Shown here: one piece after another, positions 11,901 to 23,400 of the stretch | Position numbering within the stretch: the stretch's first letter is position 1 | How the letters are laid out: each line of letters opens with the position of its first letter | From: Sphingobacteriales bacterium 44-15 | GTDB lineage: Bacteria > Bacteroidota > Bacteroidia > Chitinophagales > Chitinophagaceae | Reading direction: 5' to 3' | Assembly (NCBI GenBank): GCA_001899685.1 | Contig: MKWG01000011.1 | Location: 396,938-460,937, forward strand | DNA: 64,000 nt | Made by a program: the position numbers and the translations under genes | Notes under the pieces: model-generated | What the model was told of the DNA's origin: nothing | Database searches by the model: none | What the model saw: only the letters and a program-made list of their open reading frames with translations

Positions 11901-13684
11901 CAGGCGTTACCTGTGGATTGTCTCACCCCGGGGATCCTAATCCAAAGATATCCTGTGATTGCTCTGCTCCCTATCTGACTGTCAACTATAGAGCTTATGT
12001 AGATTCTACCGTTAAGCTATGTAAGGAAAATATCAACGATACTGCCACCAATCCCTACCGCTGGGGTATCCTGGGCAACTGGCGCGCCGACAGGGCGTAT
12101 ACCTGGTACAGCGACAGGAAAGAAGATAACGCGGATATAACAGGTACGGATATACGCAAAGAGGGTGCATTAAGGCAATTTACGCCTTACTGGAGCTTTT
12201 CGGATTCCGGTCTTGTGAATACAGCCGACACCACCAAATGGGTATGGAATGCCGCCAGCTCCATTTACAACAGGCGGGGCTTTGAAGTTGAAAATTATGA
12301 CCCGCTGGGCAGGTACAATGCCGGCTTGTACGGGTATGCACAATCCCTGCCGGTAGCAGTGGCACAGAACAGCCGCTACCGTGAGCTGCTGTATGATGGA
12401 TTTGAAGACTACAATTACCGCAATGAAGCCTGCGTGCCTTTCTGCGATATACCCCGGGAATTTGATTTTGTAAAAGATCAGTCGGGTGTTACCATAGACA
12501 GCCTGCAACACCATACCGGTAAGCATAGCATAAAAATTACTGCTGGCGCAGAATCGCTGTTACAGGCAACTGTGAGCGGAGCGGATAGCCTTGCACCGGC
12601 ACTATCGGTAAAGGTAGATTCTGTACCCGTATATACTACTAAGGTCGTGGGAGCAGGAACAGGTATTGACGGGACTTATACGCAGTCTCAGTCTTTCCTG
12701 GGTTTGCTGATGAGTGGCTGTGCTCCCGGTACGGGAGGTACTGCCACTTCTACAGGCACTGACCTTAACTTTTCCTGGGGGCTCACCACGCCCTTTAGTA
12801 ATATTTGCGGTCGTGGAAGCTATAGAGCTACATGGGAAGGCAAATTTCAGGCTCCGGCTACCGGCTGGTATAAGTTTTATCTTGATGTGCAGGGTGGAAC
12901 AGGGCAGCTATCCCTGAATGGGGCGACTATTGCCCAGGCAGGAATTGCATCCAGGGATTTCTTTCTTATAGGTGGCAGTATACTTTATGGATTTGTTGCA
13001 GAATACCGCCATTCTCTCTTTCAGCCCGCGGCGAGTGTTAAACTCCTATGGTATTCCAGCGCTTTAAATATTCCTCCCGGAACATGGCAGGTCATTCCTC
13101 TTAATTACCTGTATCCTGTAACCACCCCGATTGCACCTCCGGAATCTATTCAAACAAGTATTGCAACCTATTGCATTAATCTCAATAATGTAAAACAGGA
13201 AAGAATAATACGTCCTGTATTTTCTCCTATTCAGGGTAAAAAGATAGTGGTGAGCGCCTGGATGAAGATGGACGGAGAAGATTGCAATACTGCACCCGCG
13301 CTTGAAAATACGCTGCGTGTGGGCTTCAATGGCAGCGTGACGGATACGTTGGTAAAAACAGGCGTGCGTATAGAGGGCTGGCAGCGATATGAAAAAGCGA
13401 TAAATATACCTTCCAACGCCACTTCTGTATTCCTCAGCCTGAAAGGCAGCGCCACAAAAACAGTTTACATAGATGATGTCAGGATACAGCCATTCAACAG
13501 CAGCATGAAGTCGTTTGCCTATGATCCCGTAAGCCTGCGGTTGATGGCCGAGCTGGATGAGAACAACTATGCAAGCTTCTATGAATATGACAATGATGGA
13601 ACGCTGATACGTGTAAAGAAAGAAACAGTGAAAGGGATACAAACCATCAAAGAAACAAGAAGCGCCATGATAAGAGAAGAGTAA
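5993..13684 (+). CDS. Giant SpvB/YD-type shell protein with DNRLRE-like, jelly-roll and PA14 domains
   Basis: This 2563-aa protein has a hydrophobic N-terminal signal ending near YALARA. Residues about 100-175 match the start of SpvB/RHS-associated proteins (VDLFTGDFSYSIPLLDVGG, then ASWVGIGWNINPG). A long beta-rich body follows. Residues about 1760-2000 resemble a DNRLRE domain (SVLKFNLAQIPADAIVTSA). Around 2170-2500 a carbohydrate-binding-like jelly roll is interrupted by a PA14 domain (WEGKFQAPATGWYKFYLDV, about 2275-2360). The chain ends in a single YD-like strand (FYEYDNDGTLIRVKKE). It lies upstream of a full RHS protein, as TcB does of TcC in Tc toxins, so the pair may close into one hollow shell. 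The shell role is inference; the domain calls are by eye. Confidence 0.8.
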   Translation: MTYLLKKNIQKNMAAFMLTLMLTETLLPGYALARASWSGSSFPGNSYGHVAAQPNILPAQAALSSLPAVGTTVKQEEHTTGQTNARQPLKTFIGGPGQPEMSSFKSVNADNMVDLFTGDFSYSIPLLDVGGYPVNIHYNGGPTIDQEASWVGIGWNINPGTVGRSLRGLPDDFNGEDTISRIQKIRENKTVGVNVAANVEIFGGSIGLGVNAGVFKNTYNGWGVEHGINANISAGSASKGSLTASLGLQNNSQTGINVVPGLSFMLDDLNSGLTGTGTLSTNYSSRSGLSGLQLGVQVSGSSTFIASAKVNGGTISDVGHVNWSNGHTSFISFATPAYTPTIQMPFTSTNYTFATKIGGELWGVHGNVSVSGYVSNQSIENEDTLQSLRGYGFLYYTNAKNDEKALLDMNREKEIYFNYASTPHIAIPQYTYDVYSISGEGTGGMFRPYRSEAGFVRDHHMQTKSNTGNFAINLGGGAYFKAGADVNVTVATTRNSAWKSDVTPNLDFREADTTFQPVYFRNPGEKTNNSVAYYNAIGGDSTVRIALSGSGDNVNAANTLKVYSGGQSVKDINIGSPLVKRQRDKRTQVISYKTAGEASQNGLDRIIRSYKENSIPLAACPDTALDAPLQRVDDIHKQHHISEITVLNSDGRRYIYGLPAYNVEQSDVTFAISKETNQPDIDRGIAHYISEKDNHATTNQSGKDHFFTKDVMPPYAHSFLLTGLVSPDYVDITGDGITDDDLGDAVKFNYTIIYGKGKGYYKWRTPNEAGKANYNEGLKTYNRDDKGTYLYGKKEVWYLNSIVSKTMIAVFRISNKREDDLGITGENGGVDAGQRMRRLDGIDLYSKPDLIRNGASARPVKSVHFEYDYSQCRNTVNNSGNPVDKNGNTVAEESSSNVNKNKGKLTLRKIWFSYNGNYKGVKNPYTFNYGQVEPGQPANKYNPEHNSKQYDRWGTYKDPADNPAGLNNVDYPYAIQDSAKSATYANAWQLTDIKLPSGGIMKISYEADDYAYVQDRRACQLFKVAGFGSSATSTPGNILYESSLGNNDLDYIFIDVSEPVTDKDDIYRKYLEGINKIFCKIAVKMPSDMWGSGYEWVPTYFEIEAGNYGVVTGNNTRIWMKLAHVDGKQPLTLAALQFLKLNLPSKAYPGSETGDDLSFESAVRMLLSSLPEMQNMLNGFYAAGKSRFLCQQVNVESSFVRLNTPLYKKYGGGYRVKRVEVFDNWNAMTSQKEASYGQNYFYTTTKVINKSIIQSGVRKLVKDTITISSGVASYEPFIGGEENPLKEPIEYQERLAVLAPKNYMYSEKPLGESFYPAAMVGYSKVTVRTINTKARSANGRQETEFYTTKDFPTIVDFTPLLGDSKMRYNPKLRNLLRLNAISNITLSQGFKVELNDMNGKIKSQTSYSESDSLNPLQYTRNFYKVDNDAVTTQHLSNKVWIVDSLNGSINKEGIIGLDIELMNDMREQHSRTNSQNHQGNLDLIPILWFSVPIITYYPMIQREQNTFRSVATVKIVQRYGILDSVVVMDKGSIVSTKNLVYDGETGDPVVTRTNNEFDDPVYQFNYPAYWAYSGMGAAYKNINAVFRDKTVIKGKMYSGTKYSFDAERFFESGDEIWVDTCSLTETITPIPGDCPQYNFSGITTNIKIWAIDAAKGKEKDEGMYFIDENGKPFHGHISSMHVIRSGRRNMLSASAGNIVSLINPVREISSGRFKIIIDSNINVINTAATAYKDLWQVEKSYYIKDSVVRVYQDFDPVTVTPSIYLVRFARDGDLGNETKSITANSSTMIASFDFINNGTCFNSRSSFTKSVLKFNLAQIPADAIVTSAFFSFFPKVPKSIFTQERVKRGSFLCSSSKYRYGYDWSGATTYYKDYATASLKRITGNWNINTPYSSFDTTGTHRVVVPQNASHDYYGITATDLIQDYISQPVDKRYGIMFELDRRHEANSSNSESSYLSFCANDQYDANRLTGVTCGLSHPGDPNPKISCDCSAPYLTVNYRAYVDSTVKLCKENINDTATNPYRWGILGNWRADRAYTWYSDRKEDNADITGTDIRKEGALRQFTPYWSFSDSGLVNTADTTKWVWNAASSIYNRRGFEVENYDPLGRYNAGLYGYAQSLPVAVAQNSRYRELLYDGFEDYNYRNEACVPFCDIPREFDFVKDQSGVTIDSLQHHTGKHSIKITAGAESLLQATVSGADSLAPALSVKVDSVPVYTTKVVGAGTGIDGTYTQSQSFLGLLMSGCAPGTGGTATSTGTDLNFSWGLTTPFSNICGRGSYRATWEGKFQAPATGWYKFYLDVQGGTGQLSLNGATIAQAGIASRDFFLIGGSILYGFVAEYRHSLFQPAASVKLLWYSSALNIPPGTWQVIPLNYLYPVTTPIAPPESIQTSIATYCINLNNVKQERIIRPVFSPIQGKKIVVSAWMKMDGEDCNTAPALENTLRVGFNGSVTDTLVKTGVRIEGWQRYEKAINIPSNATSVFLSLKGSATKTVYIDDVRIQPFNSSMKSFAYDPVSLRLMAELDENNYASFYEYDNDGTLIRVKKETVKGIQTIKETRSAMIREE

Positions 13685-13730
13685 GGAGTAAAATAAAAGA
13701 TCTGATCTGATAATATTAAAGCACTATTTT

Positions 13731-14465
13731 ATGAGCTATACAAAATGCCTGCTTTTTTTGACATACTGCCTGCTTTGCGCAGTAATACCGGCAATGTCAC
13801 AAACCGTTAAACCCGGTTCGGAAATATTTGAAATGGTTTCTATTGCTGAAACTTATAGAGATGCGCCCGACCTAAGCTTCAACGTACAGATCAACTATAC
13901 CGACAGCGCGAATACAGGTACCATCATTGAGCAGATGACCGCCAATTACAAATTGCATAGCGGGCTTTTCTATACTTATATAGACAGCACGGAAATTGTG
14001 CAGGGCAACAGGTACCTGGTAAGGGTAAATCACGATGACAGTTTGATAATTGTAAGTGACCGCCAGGAATACCCCGACGTGCTGAATATACCGGTGACAG
14101 ATACCCTGTACTGGAGAACATTTATCCAGAGCATTTCCGTTACAGACCTTAATGATTCTACGCGGTTATTAGTAGCCAAATTTAAGCCCGGGGCTGCCTA
14201 TACCAGCTATGAAATACAATACAGTTCAGACAACTATCTTCTCCAGGATGTGAAATGCTATATCTCGGCAAGCGCACCGGGAGTAGACGCCAGTCTTTTT
14301 CCAAGCGGAAAAGCCCTGATCAGGTTTACCTTTTCCGGGTACAGCACCAACCCGGTGGGTAGCGCTTGGTTCAGCGAAGATAAGTTCATAGTCAGCCAGA
14401 ATGGGCAGTTTCAGCCACGGCCGGACTATACCGGGTATGTTATCGAAACCAATATTGCACAATAA
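13731..14465 (+). CDS. Small secreted protein between the two giant YD/RHS genes
   Basis: This 244-aa protein has a signal peptide (MSYTKCLLFLTYCLLCAVIPAMSQ). The mature part is beta-strand rich, with repeated amphipathic strands such as YRDAPDLSFNVQINYTDS and GLFYTYIDSTEIVQGNRYLV. The layout resembles LolA/LolB-like half-barrel lipid or peptide carriers, but I cannot assign a family. It sits 47 bases after the shell gene and 3 bases before the RHS gene, so it is almost certainly co-transcribed with both. A chaperone or accessory role for RHS export would fit its position, but no residue-level evidence supports it. Confidence 0.65.
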   Translation: MSYTKCLLFLTYCLLCAVIPAMSQTVKPGSEIFEMVSIAETYRDAPDLSFNVQINYTDSANTGTIIEQMTANYKLHSGLFYTYIDSTEIVQGNRYLVRVNHDDSLIIVSDRQEYPDVLNIPVTDTLYWRTFIQSISVTDLNDSTRLLVAKFKPGAAYTSYEIQYSSDNYLLQDVKCYISASAPGVDASLFPSGKALIRFTFSGYSTNPVGSAWFSEDKFIVSQNGQFQPRPDYTGYVIETNIAQ

Positions 14466-14468
14466 TTA

Positions 14469-17400
14469 ATGCTGCAACACATGAAAATACTTTTGTTCAT
14501 CCGCGGTTATATTATAAAAGCCTGCGCAGTCATGCTGGTGTTCCTGTATTGTCAGAACACCCTGGCGCAAAGTACACAGCCATGTATAAAAAGTTTAAGC
14601 GGCGCCGACGGCTCGCTGGCGGTGGACAGCAACCGCACGGTGGAGGATTCTGTATATTTTAACAAATCAATGTTCCCGGCGTTTGATACCACGGTATCCA
14701 TATCCAATATTATTACTTTGTATGTGGATGAGAACTCCACACTCATGCCGCCGGATTCCTTCAGGCTGTCGGTGGATGTGAACCTGTATTTTTATAATAA
14801 GGACAGCATCTACGACTCCGTTACCAACAAAACGCTCCTGGTAGAATACAATAAGGCGCGTACCTACACCAACAAGGCGGTATATTATTTCCGGGGAGCG
14901 CACCGGGTGAAAATGAAAGTGACAGGTATCACTCCGGGCTATGTGGCACTGGGCACAGCGCTGCCGTTTGTAAAGCTTGAAAACCGGATGGTGATTGACC
15001 GCATTTTCACGCTTGATTGCAGCAATACTGCCGTCAAGACCATTGCCTATGATGATCAGTACATCAATACCAAGGGAGAGTTGATGGTGTCGTGGGCAGA
15101 GCTGAATGGTGCGCAGGAGTATGACCTGGAATGGACCTTTATTGATCAGACAGCTTTAGATGCAGGATGGTATAACAAGGAAGGCGTGTTAGACCCAGAA
15201 CTGGTATTTGCAGACAATGCTACCCGGGTAACCATTGCAGGAACCGGTTATTTTATACCATTGCTGTATGAAGGCGACGGGCAACTGTTTTTCAGGGTAA
15301 GGGCTGCCCAAACGACCATCGGCGGAGAGCGCAAAGCCACTCACTGGAGCTCTGACTTTATTCCAGACGGCGGTCTGGGGCAATACAGCTTTGCCGGGCA
15401 CGAGCGGACACTCAACTGGCAGGCGTCCACCTCTTTTGCAGAGGGAGGAAAAAGAAAATCTGTTGTACAATATTTTGACGGCACCCTGCGCAACCGGCAG
15501 ACCGTTACAAAGGACAATACCACCGATTCCACGCTCACTGCCGAAACTTTTTACGACAAACAAGGCAGGGGCGTTATACAGGTATTGCCCGCGCCCACGC
15601 TGAGCGCCATCATTAAATATACGCCTCAGTTCAATAAAGCCCCGGGAGGCGTGGAATACAGCAAAGACAGGTATGACACTTTGTACACTGCGGCAGATTA
15701 TTGTGCAGAGAGCGCTCCGCTATTGGACTCCAGCTCGGGTGCGTCGAAGTATTATTCTTATAATAATCCCAATAAGCTCATAGCATTTAACCGTTTTATT
15801 CCCCGCGCTTTGGGTTATCCCTTTACTGAAGTGAAGTATACGCAGGATAATACAGGGCGTATCGCCAGCCAGGGAGGCGTAGGCCCGCAGTTTCAGCTTA
15901 ACAGCGGGCACGAAACAAAATATTATTACGGCACACCCGAACAGTCAGACTTGGACGCCCTGTTCGGCACAGAAGCGGGCTACGCTGCGCACTACCAGAA
16001 AAATATGGTAAGGGATGCCAACGGGCAGTATAGCGTTTCTTATGTAGATATGCACGGAAGAACGGTAGCTACAGCGCTGGCAGGGCAGGCTCCCGCCAGC
16101 CTGCAGTCACTCGACAGCTATGCTTACTTTACAAGAACGGACTCCCTGGTCGGCAAAAGCAACAATCTCATCAAAGGCAACACCATTGAGTCTGCCAGCA
16201 GCCTGCTGGTGACCATGAATGGCGATGTTACTTTCAGGTATGCGCTCAATCCCGAAAGCCTCACCCTGCCGGATAAAGACAACGTGGACGTTTGTTACGA
16301 TTGCCTGTATGACCTTACCATAACCGTCACTGATGATTGCAACAATCAAAGCCTTCCTTCGGGGCGGCCCTTCGTCTTCCGCGACAGTAATATGCGCGTG
16401 TTGCCCCCGGTATACGATACTACCTGCAATAATGAGGCTACAGCCTTCACTGTCACAAAAGACACGTTCACGCTTACCCTTACCGAGGGGAGCTATATGG
16501 TGACCAAAAAGCTTACGCTCCGCGAAGATGCAAGGGACTGGTACCGCGACAGCTTATACGCACCGCACAATACCGTAAAGACAAAGCAGGATATTATCAA
16601 CGATCAGCTTGCCCTTATCAGGCAGCAACGGGAAGGAGATTGTGTGCAGGAAAGCGAGCCTTCCTACCTGTATGACCAGCACAGGGAGCAGATGCTGCTG
16701 GATATGACGCCGCCTTTCGGGCAGTATGCCGATTATCCCATACCAAAAGACAACAGCCGGCTCAATATTTTCAACAGGGCCGGCAAGATGCCACCGGTTG
16801 ATATTTACCAGACCGTATTCTATCCGCATGACAGCGACAAGCCTGATCCGGGAGGCTATACCCGGGAGGCATTCGTAAATAATTTTCAGCCGGAATGGGC
16901 GGAGGCCTTGCTGAAGCTGCACCCGGAATACGAAAAGCTCCAGGCTTATGAGCGATATATCCCCAGCTTTCACTGGGACGACGGCTTTGAACAAACCGAC
17001 ACTTATGCAGCGGCGTTGCCCAAAGGATATCTTAATCCAACTAATTCCAGCCTTTCCCCGGCTTCCCTCTTTGGCAATGGCAACGACTCCATGTTTTACG
17101 GGGGAACCGGGCCAAGCGCAGCTATATGGGACAGCCTCATTCATTACAAGACACTGCAAGACGGCAACACCTACTCCCTGTGGGCAGTGGCAAGCATTAT
17201 GGCGCATTGTGATCTTTCAGATGCTGCTTGCTTAAACGGGTTTCGCACCACTCCTTCTTCCGTATTCGGCAGCGCCATGTGCGATGGAGAGAAAAACATG
17301 GCATGGCGCTTTTTCAGGGATGAATACCTGAGAATAAAGCGCAACTGGATCACCAACACCGTGAAAGGCAGCGTAACCGTAGTGCTCGACTCCTCTGCTG

Positions 17401-20400
17401 TGCCCGTTTTCTTTTCGCAGGATGATATGGCAAACAAGTCCGGGGTATTTTTGGGCACCGACAGCGCCGCAGCTGTGAAGGCAGGCGCAGACTCCATGAC
17501 CATCATCAGCAACAGGAATTGCATTGAATATACCAAGCGCTGGTGGCAGCAGCTGGCGCCCTGCAACTATACTGCCGAAGATTCCCTGATCATAGTGCCA
17601 AGGCTGATAGAAGTGTGCAGTGAAGGCAGCGACTATACCCATCCCTATGGCGCCAGCTCTGTGGCGCCCGGCAGCCACTATACCTACAGGAGCTTTGATG
17701 AGGTGATCTCACAGTACAACAACAGCAAAGGGCTGTCCAACAGCCCTGCATGCAACGCTTACCTTATAGACGCACCGGGACCCTACAACAAACCTTTTGC
17801 AGTGATCAGCCAGCCCACCTATAACCGGCCCGACAGTTGTACCTGCGACAAGATCAGTGCCCTCTATACAAAATACCAGGGCACAACCGGCTACAGCGAT
17901 TTCAGCGACTATATACAGCAGACCCTGCATGCCACTATCAGCCAGGCCGACCTTGATTCGCTCAGGGACCTCTGTAACGGCACAGGCTGCCGCTTTAAGG
18001 TGAATCCCATCACCATACCTTCTGCATTGCAGTGCAGCACCGGTTATGACGTATGCGTGGACTGCAACCAGGTAAATGCAGTGTACAATAATTTTAAAGC
18101 AGCTTTCCCCGGCAGCATACCTTCCTACACAGATACCAGCGAGCTGCAACAGCAGACTAACCAGCTCTTCCGGCACTATATGAACGATAAGCTCGGTTTT
18201 TCAAAAGCCTCCTATGAATACCTGGCATTTATGGATAGCTGCGGGATAAGTTTTGCATATGACAGCCTGCGGGCAATAGTAAAAAAATACAACCTTGAGA
18301 GTAACCCTTTAAGAGTCAGGATAGCAAATCAATCAAACGGCCTCAATCCTCCTGTTTATCTGACGGATCTTAACCAGATACTTGAAGAAGGAACGATCAG
18401 GTGGCCAAAAGCAATCCGGGATACTACAGGGAAAGGATGGGTGTATTTTCAGGAGACCAGCCCGGGAATTCCTTTCTGTATGACAAATGGCTACTCTGTT
18501 GAATTCCGCTTTAAATCATTAAAAAAAATGTCAACTGCGGACGATTATTTTTATATGCAGGGCGGTAATATAAATTTTGTACTATATAGAAGAGAAACAG
18601 GAACTACTCCCGGATTCTTTCTGAGATCTATCTCTGCAATTGGCGGAGGGGAAGGCGAATATGTTTTTGACAGTTTAGCATTAATGGATAGTGACCCTGA
18701 TATAATGTTCAAACAGTGGACAGTGATCAAAGTTGCAGTTACAACAACTCACTTTAGGATCTATTACAATGGAAGCCTGGTGAAAGAAGTTGCCCGCCCG
18801 GTAGGCAGACCCCTTGTTAACGCCACCGGAATTGCGTATTGCTTTTATGACTACCAGGCAACAATAGACTGGATGAAGCTATATGATGCTAATGACAGGC
18901 TGGTTTATTTTAACGATTTTGATGATCCGACTACATTGACTATCGCAGATCCTTCATTTACCTGCCCTTCACAGGAATCTTCCTGCCAGACCGGGTTCAC
19001 CAACTATTTCAATACCCGAAAAGGCACTTCCTATACTTTCAGCCAGATAGACTCCATCTATTTTGCTGTTGGAGGTAAGCACCTCGATGTGTGTGGTACA
19101 GGTATCTATGGCGGGGCAAACACACTTTCCGATATCGTAGACAGCTTCTACGTAAATGCCAAACCGGGCAGGGTGGACCATTCCATAACGCCACAGGCAG
19201 CCTCCCCTCTGCATGACCTGAAGCAAATAGTACGCAACGGACTGGTAGTATTGCCGGATTCCATAAGAAGTCTTCCCGGGTCGGATTACAACAGGTACCA
19301 GCTTTATTTTGATAAGTTCTGCACCTCGGCCGGCTATACGGTAGCGTCGAAGTTCAGGTTTTTGAACGATTCCTTATCCGGAGATGCATTTTACCTGGAT
19401 TACGGTAACATGGTTCCTTTATTCTACAAGGACACAAACGGAAAACTATACCTGGAGAAGGTTACGCTGAAAGGGGCTTCCGTGGATACCATTAACTTAT
19501 CTGTGCTGATAGATTCCAATGCACATGCGCTGCTGGATTATATGACCGTTAAAGGAATAGTGAAACCTTCAAAATATGAGCTGTACTATAACAACAGGCT
19601 GATATTTGAGCATAGCAGGAACCCGGCAGATACCATCGCCAATAAAGAAAGCTTTGTGTGGGGATTGCGCGGCAGGCATGGTGCAATAGACTGGATACGC
19701 ATCGGGGATGCGAACGACAGCACAAAATATTTTGAAGATTTTGATAACATTTCCCGGCCGGCTACTGTTGATACATCATTTATCTGCACATCCTATACTC
19801 CCTGCCGGCAGGCCTTTGAGAGCTACTATAATACAAGAGAAGGCACCAGCTATACCTACAGCCAGTTGGATTCCGTCTATACTGCCGGCGGGATGGTATT
19901 AGATGCCTGTCCGATAGATACGGTAGCTATCCGCTGCGATCAGCTTGAAAAATATGCAGGCGATTACAAATCCCAATACATCGCCCCCTCCTCCGGCTAT
20001 GTAGATCTCGACATGCGCACTTTCGCCGGCAATAAAACGCCTGATGAAGGACCGAAGGGCGTATTTGATGTGAACGGCCGGCTGCTGGGCAATACGGTTG
20101 ACAGCACGCCTACTGCCGTAAAGCAATCTTACGTGCATATATGGAACAACAGCGCAGACAACCGCGCTATAGGCACTTTATCGCTGCTGGAGAACGGCAG
20201 GTTCAGGCTCATGCTTAACGCTGGTAAACAGGTGCCGCCCCAGGGAATAATCGGGCAAAGGTATTACCAGGTAGATGCGTATACAAACTTGCTGGACGGA
20301 ATTCTTACGGGAACAGGTACGTATATTGACTTTGGAGACAGTACTGGTACAAAAGTAAATGATCTTGATTCCAGTACATCAACGGTAACTGTCTCCCTAT

Positions 20401-23400
20401 CTGCCTCTGCTGCCTTTACCGTATATCCTGATCCCAAAATTGTTTACACTTATTATACAAAACATAACTATACAAACAACCCAACATTTAAAACCGTAAC
20501 CATTTATCATAGCGATTTTAAAGGCAATATAGCATTTGATTGTTTTGCTCCTGATAATTGTGCCATTTACTCAAATATCAGAAATATAAGAGGGTATTTC
20601 CCCCAGGATTTACGAAGCATATATTTTCACACTACTCACGATTCTACACTGAATAATTTTTCAAATATTAGAAACTTCAGTCAGATAAATTCTATTACGG
20701 ATTTTTCATTCGCTGGTCACACCAGTACGGGATTTAGAAATAACAGGCTTCTGAGTTTCAGTAATAATCATGACATGCGGCAAATAGACATTGACAATGA
20801 TCCTGGAGTTCCCGTAAGCCAAACAAAACCTATCAGTGAATATTTTCCTGATCTGCCAAATAATTTTCCCAATCTTGCTAGCATTATAATTAGACCTTTT
20901 GATACTTCTTTTACAAAAAATCTGGATTTTACCATACCGGGCATTAGATTTTTATGGATTCAAAATGAGTATGTAAGTTCAAGTAGCGTATTGTCAACTC
21001 AAAAGATTGATGAAATTATAAACCAGGTTGCAGCGGGTGCGGTAAACGACAGTGGCGCATTAGTGATCCTGCCTTATGGAGGAACATTACGAAGCTCTGC
21101 AAGTGATGCGGCTGTGGCTGCTTTAACGGTAAAGAAATGGTATCTCAGCGGAGCAGGGATGGACAATAATGTTCCCAATGCGACTTACACTACTCCTGTT
21201 GTTCCCGATACCCTTCTCTGGTTTTCATCATTTACTGATTTTATTAACGGAAAGCTCAATACCCAACTAACGGCTGCACAGATAAACTCCCTCTACCTCT
21301 CCAAATGCGGTCACCTGCCCGATTGCTGCAGTGCGCCGGATGCCAGCCTGCCTACCACTCTCATGCTCTGCGGCAAAAATGAGCCGCCGCCGGCATATAC
21401 ACTGGAGCAGGTATACGACCCGCCCTGCTCCGACAGCAGCACGCTTGCCAATAATACGGGCGAAGAAATATACACACTGTATAAAGACTCTCTGGATCAA
21501 AGCTTCAACCAGAAGTATACGGCTAAATGTCTTGGAGCGGCCTCTATAGAAAGCCTTATTGTGGAGCACAAGGTCAGCGAATATCATTATACCTTATACT
21601 ATTACGACCAGGCGGGCAACCTGGTGAAGACCATACCTCCCGCCGGGGTCAACCCCAACCGCGACTCGGCATGGCTGGCGGATGTGCGGGCAAAACGGAA
21701 AGCGGGCGTGCCTAGCGTACCCAGCCATACCCTGCCCACCATCTACCGCTACAACAGCCTCAACCAGGTGGTGAGCCAAAGCACCCCCGATGCCGGCAGG
21801 ACCACTAACTGGTACGATAAGCTCGGCAGGCTTGCCGTAAGCCAGAATGCCAAACAACTGGCAGAGCATAAATACAGCTATACCCTCTACGACCAGTTGG
21901 GGCGTATCACCGAGGTAGGACAGAAATACCAGACCACAGCTATGACCAACATTATCAGCCGCGATACGGCAGCGCTTGCCGGCTGGATCTACTACAACGA
22001 CGGCTCCAACCACTACCCTGCCGAGATGGTGACCCAGACGGTGTATGATATACCCGGCGTGGATGCTACCATCTGCCCCACTGGGCTGCGGTTTGTGCAA
22101 AAATCCTATACCCTGCGCAACCGGGTAAGCTATACCCGCTATTATGAAAAGCCCTCTTACTATTACGATGCGGGAGCCGCACGCTACTATATCAGCGGCG
22201 CTACCTATACCACCGGCATAGACTACAGCTACGACATCCACGGCAATGTAGACAGCATGCGCAACCTGTACAATGCCATCACCTACAGCCCCATTACCTA
22301 CCATGGCTACAACAGTTGCAAAACCATTGTATACAAATACGATTTGATCAGCAGTAAAGTAAATGAGGTGCATTACAACCCCGGTGAGAACGATGAGTTT
22401 TACCACCGCTATGAATACGATGCCGAAAACCGCCTCACCGATGTATATACCACCGATACCAAAGCCTTCATAGGGCAGCCGGGACTGGAAGAGCATGATG
22501 CCAAATACCAGTATTACCAGCACGGGCCGCTGGCGCGCATGCAGGCAGGGCAGCAGGTAGTGCAGGGCGTGGACTATGCCTACACCCTGCAGGGCTGGCT
22601 CAAGGGCATCAACAACACGGCCCAGTCTACCTCCTGGGATATGGGTGGCGATGGCGTGGGCGCCAATATATATAACGCCTCCGACGGCTACGGCTATACC
22701 CTCTATTATTTTAACGGTGATTACGGCGCCATCAACTACAATCTGCGGCCCTTTGCCGAGCCACAGGCATATTTCCCCTCCGGGGAATACCGTCCGCTGT
22801 ATAATGGCAATATCAGCAGCACAGCGCATAATATAGGCGCCAGGTTCTATGCCCAGTTGTACAACTACAGCTACGACCAGCTCAACCGGCTCAAAGCGAT
22901 GGACATGTACCGCGGGCTGAACTCCACCACCAACCAGTGGAGCAGCCTTGCGCTTAACGATCTGTATAAGGAGCGCTACAGCTACGATGCCAACGGCAAT
23001 ATCACCTATGCGCTGCGCAACGGCAACCTTACAGCCAACCCATTGATGGATAACCTCTATTATGCCTACAAGCCCGGCACCAACCAGCTTGATCATATAC
23101 GGGATACCACCGGCATAGGGGTCACCTCTCACAGCAGCAACTACGGGGCTATAGTAGACATCAAAGACCAGTCATCGGGCAACTATGTATACAATGCCAT
23201 AGGAGAGCTGAACTATGACCGCATCAGCTCCATAGACAGCATAAAATGGAATGTGTACGGCAAGATGCAGCATATCTATAAGCATTCGGCAGCCTATGGC
23301 ACGGAAGCCACCGGTCTGCATTATCACTACGATCCCTCCGGCAACCGTACCGGCATGGCCGTATTGTACGATCCTTCGAGCGCCTACAATGTATATACCT

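Noticed and set aside
21594-23132. 512-codon minus-strand frame
   Set aside because: It is an antisense shadow of the GC-rich YD/RHS repeats; the plus strand shows clear YD motifs.
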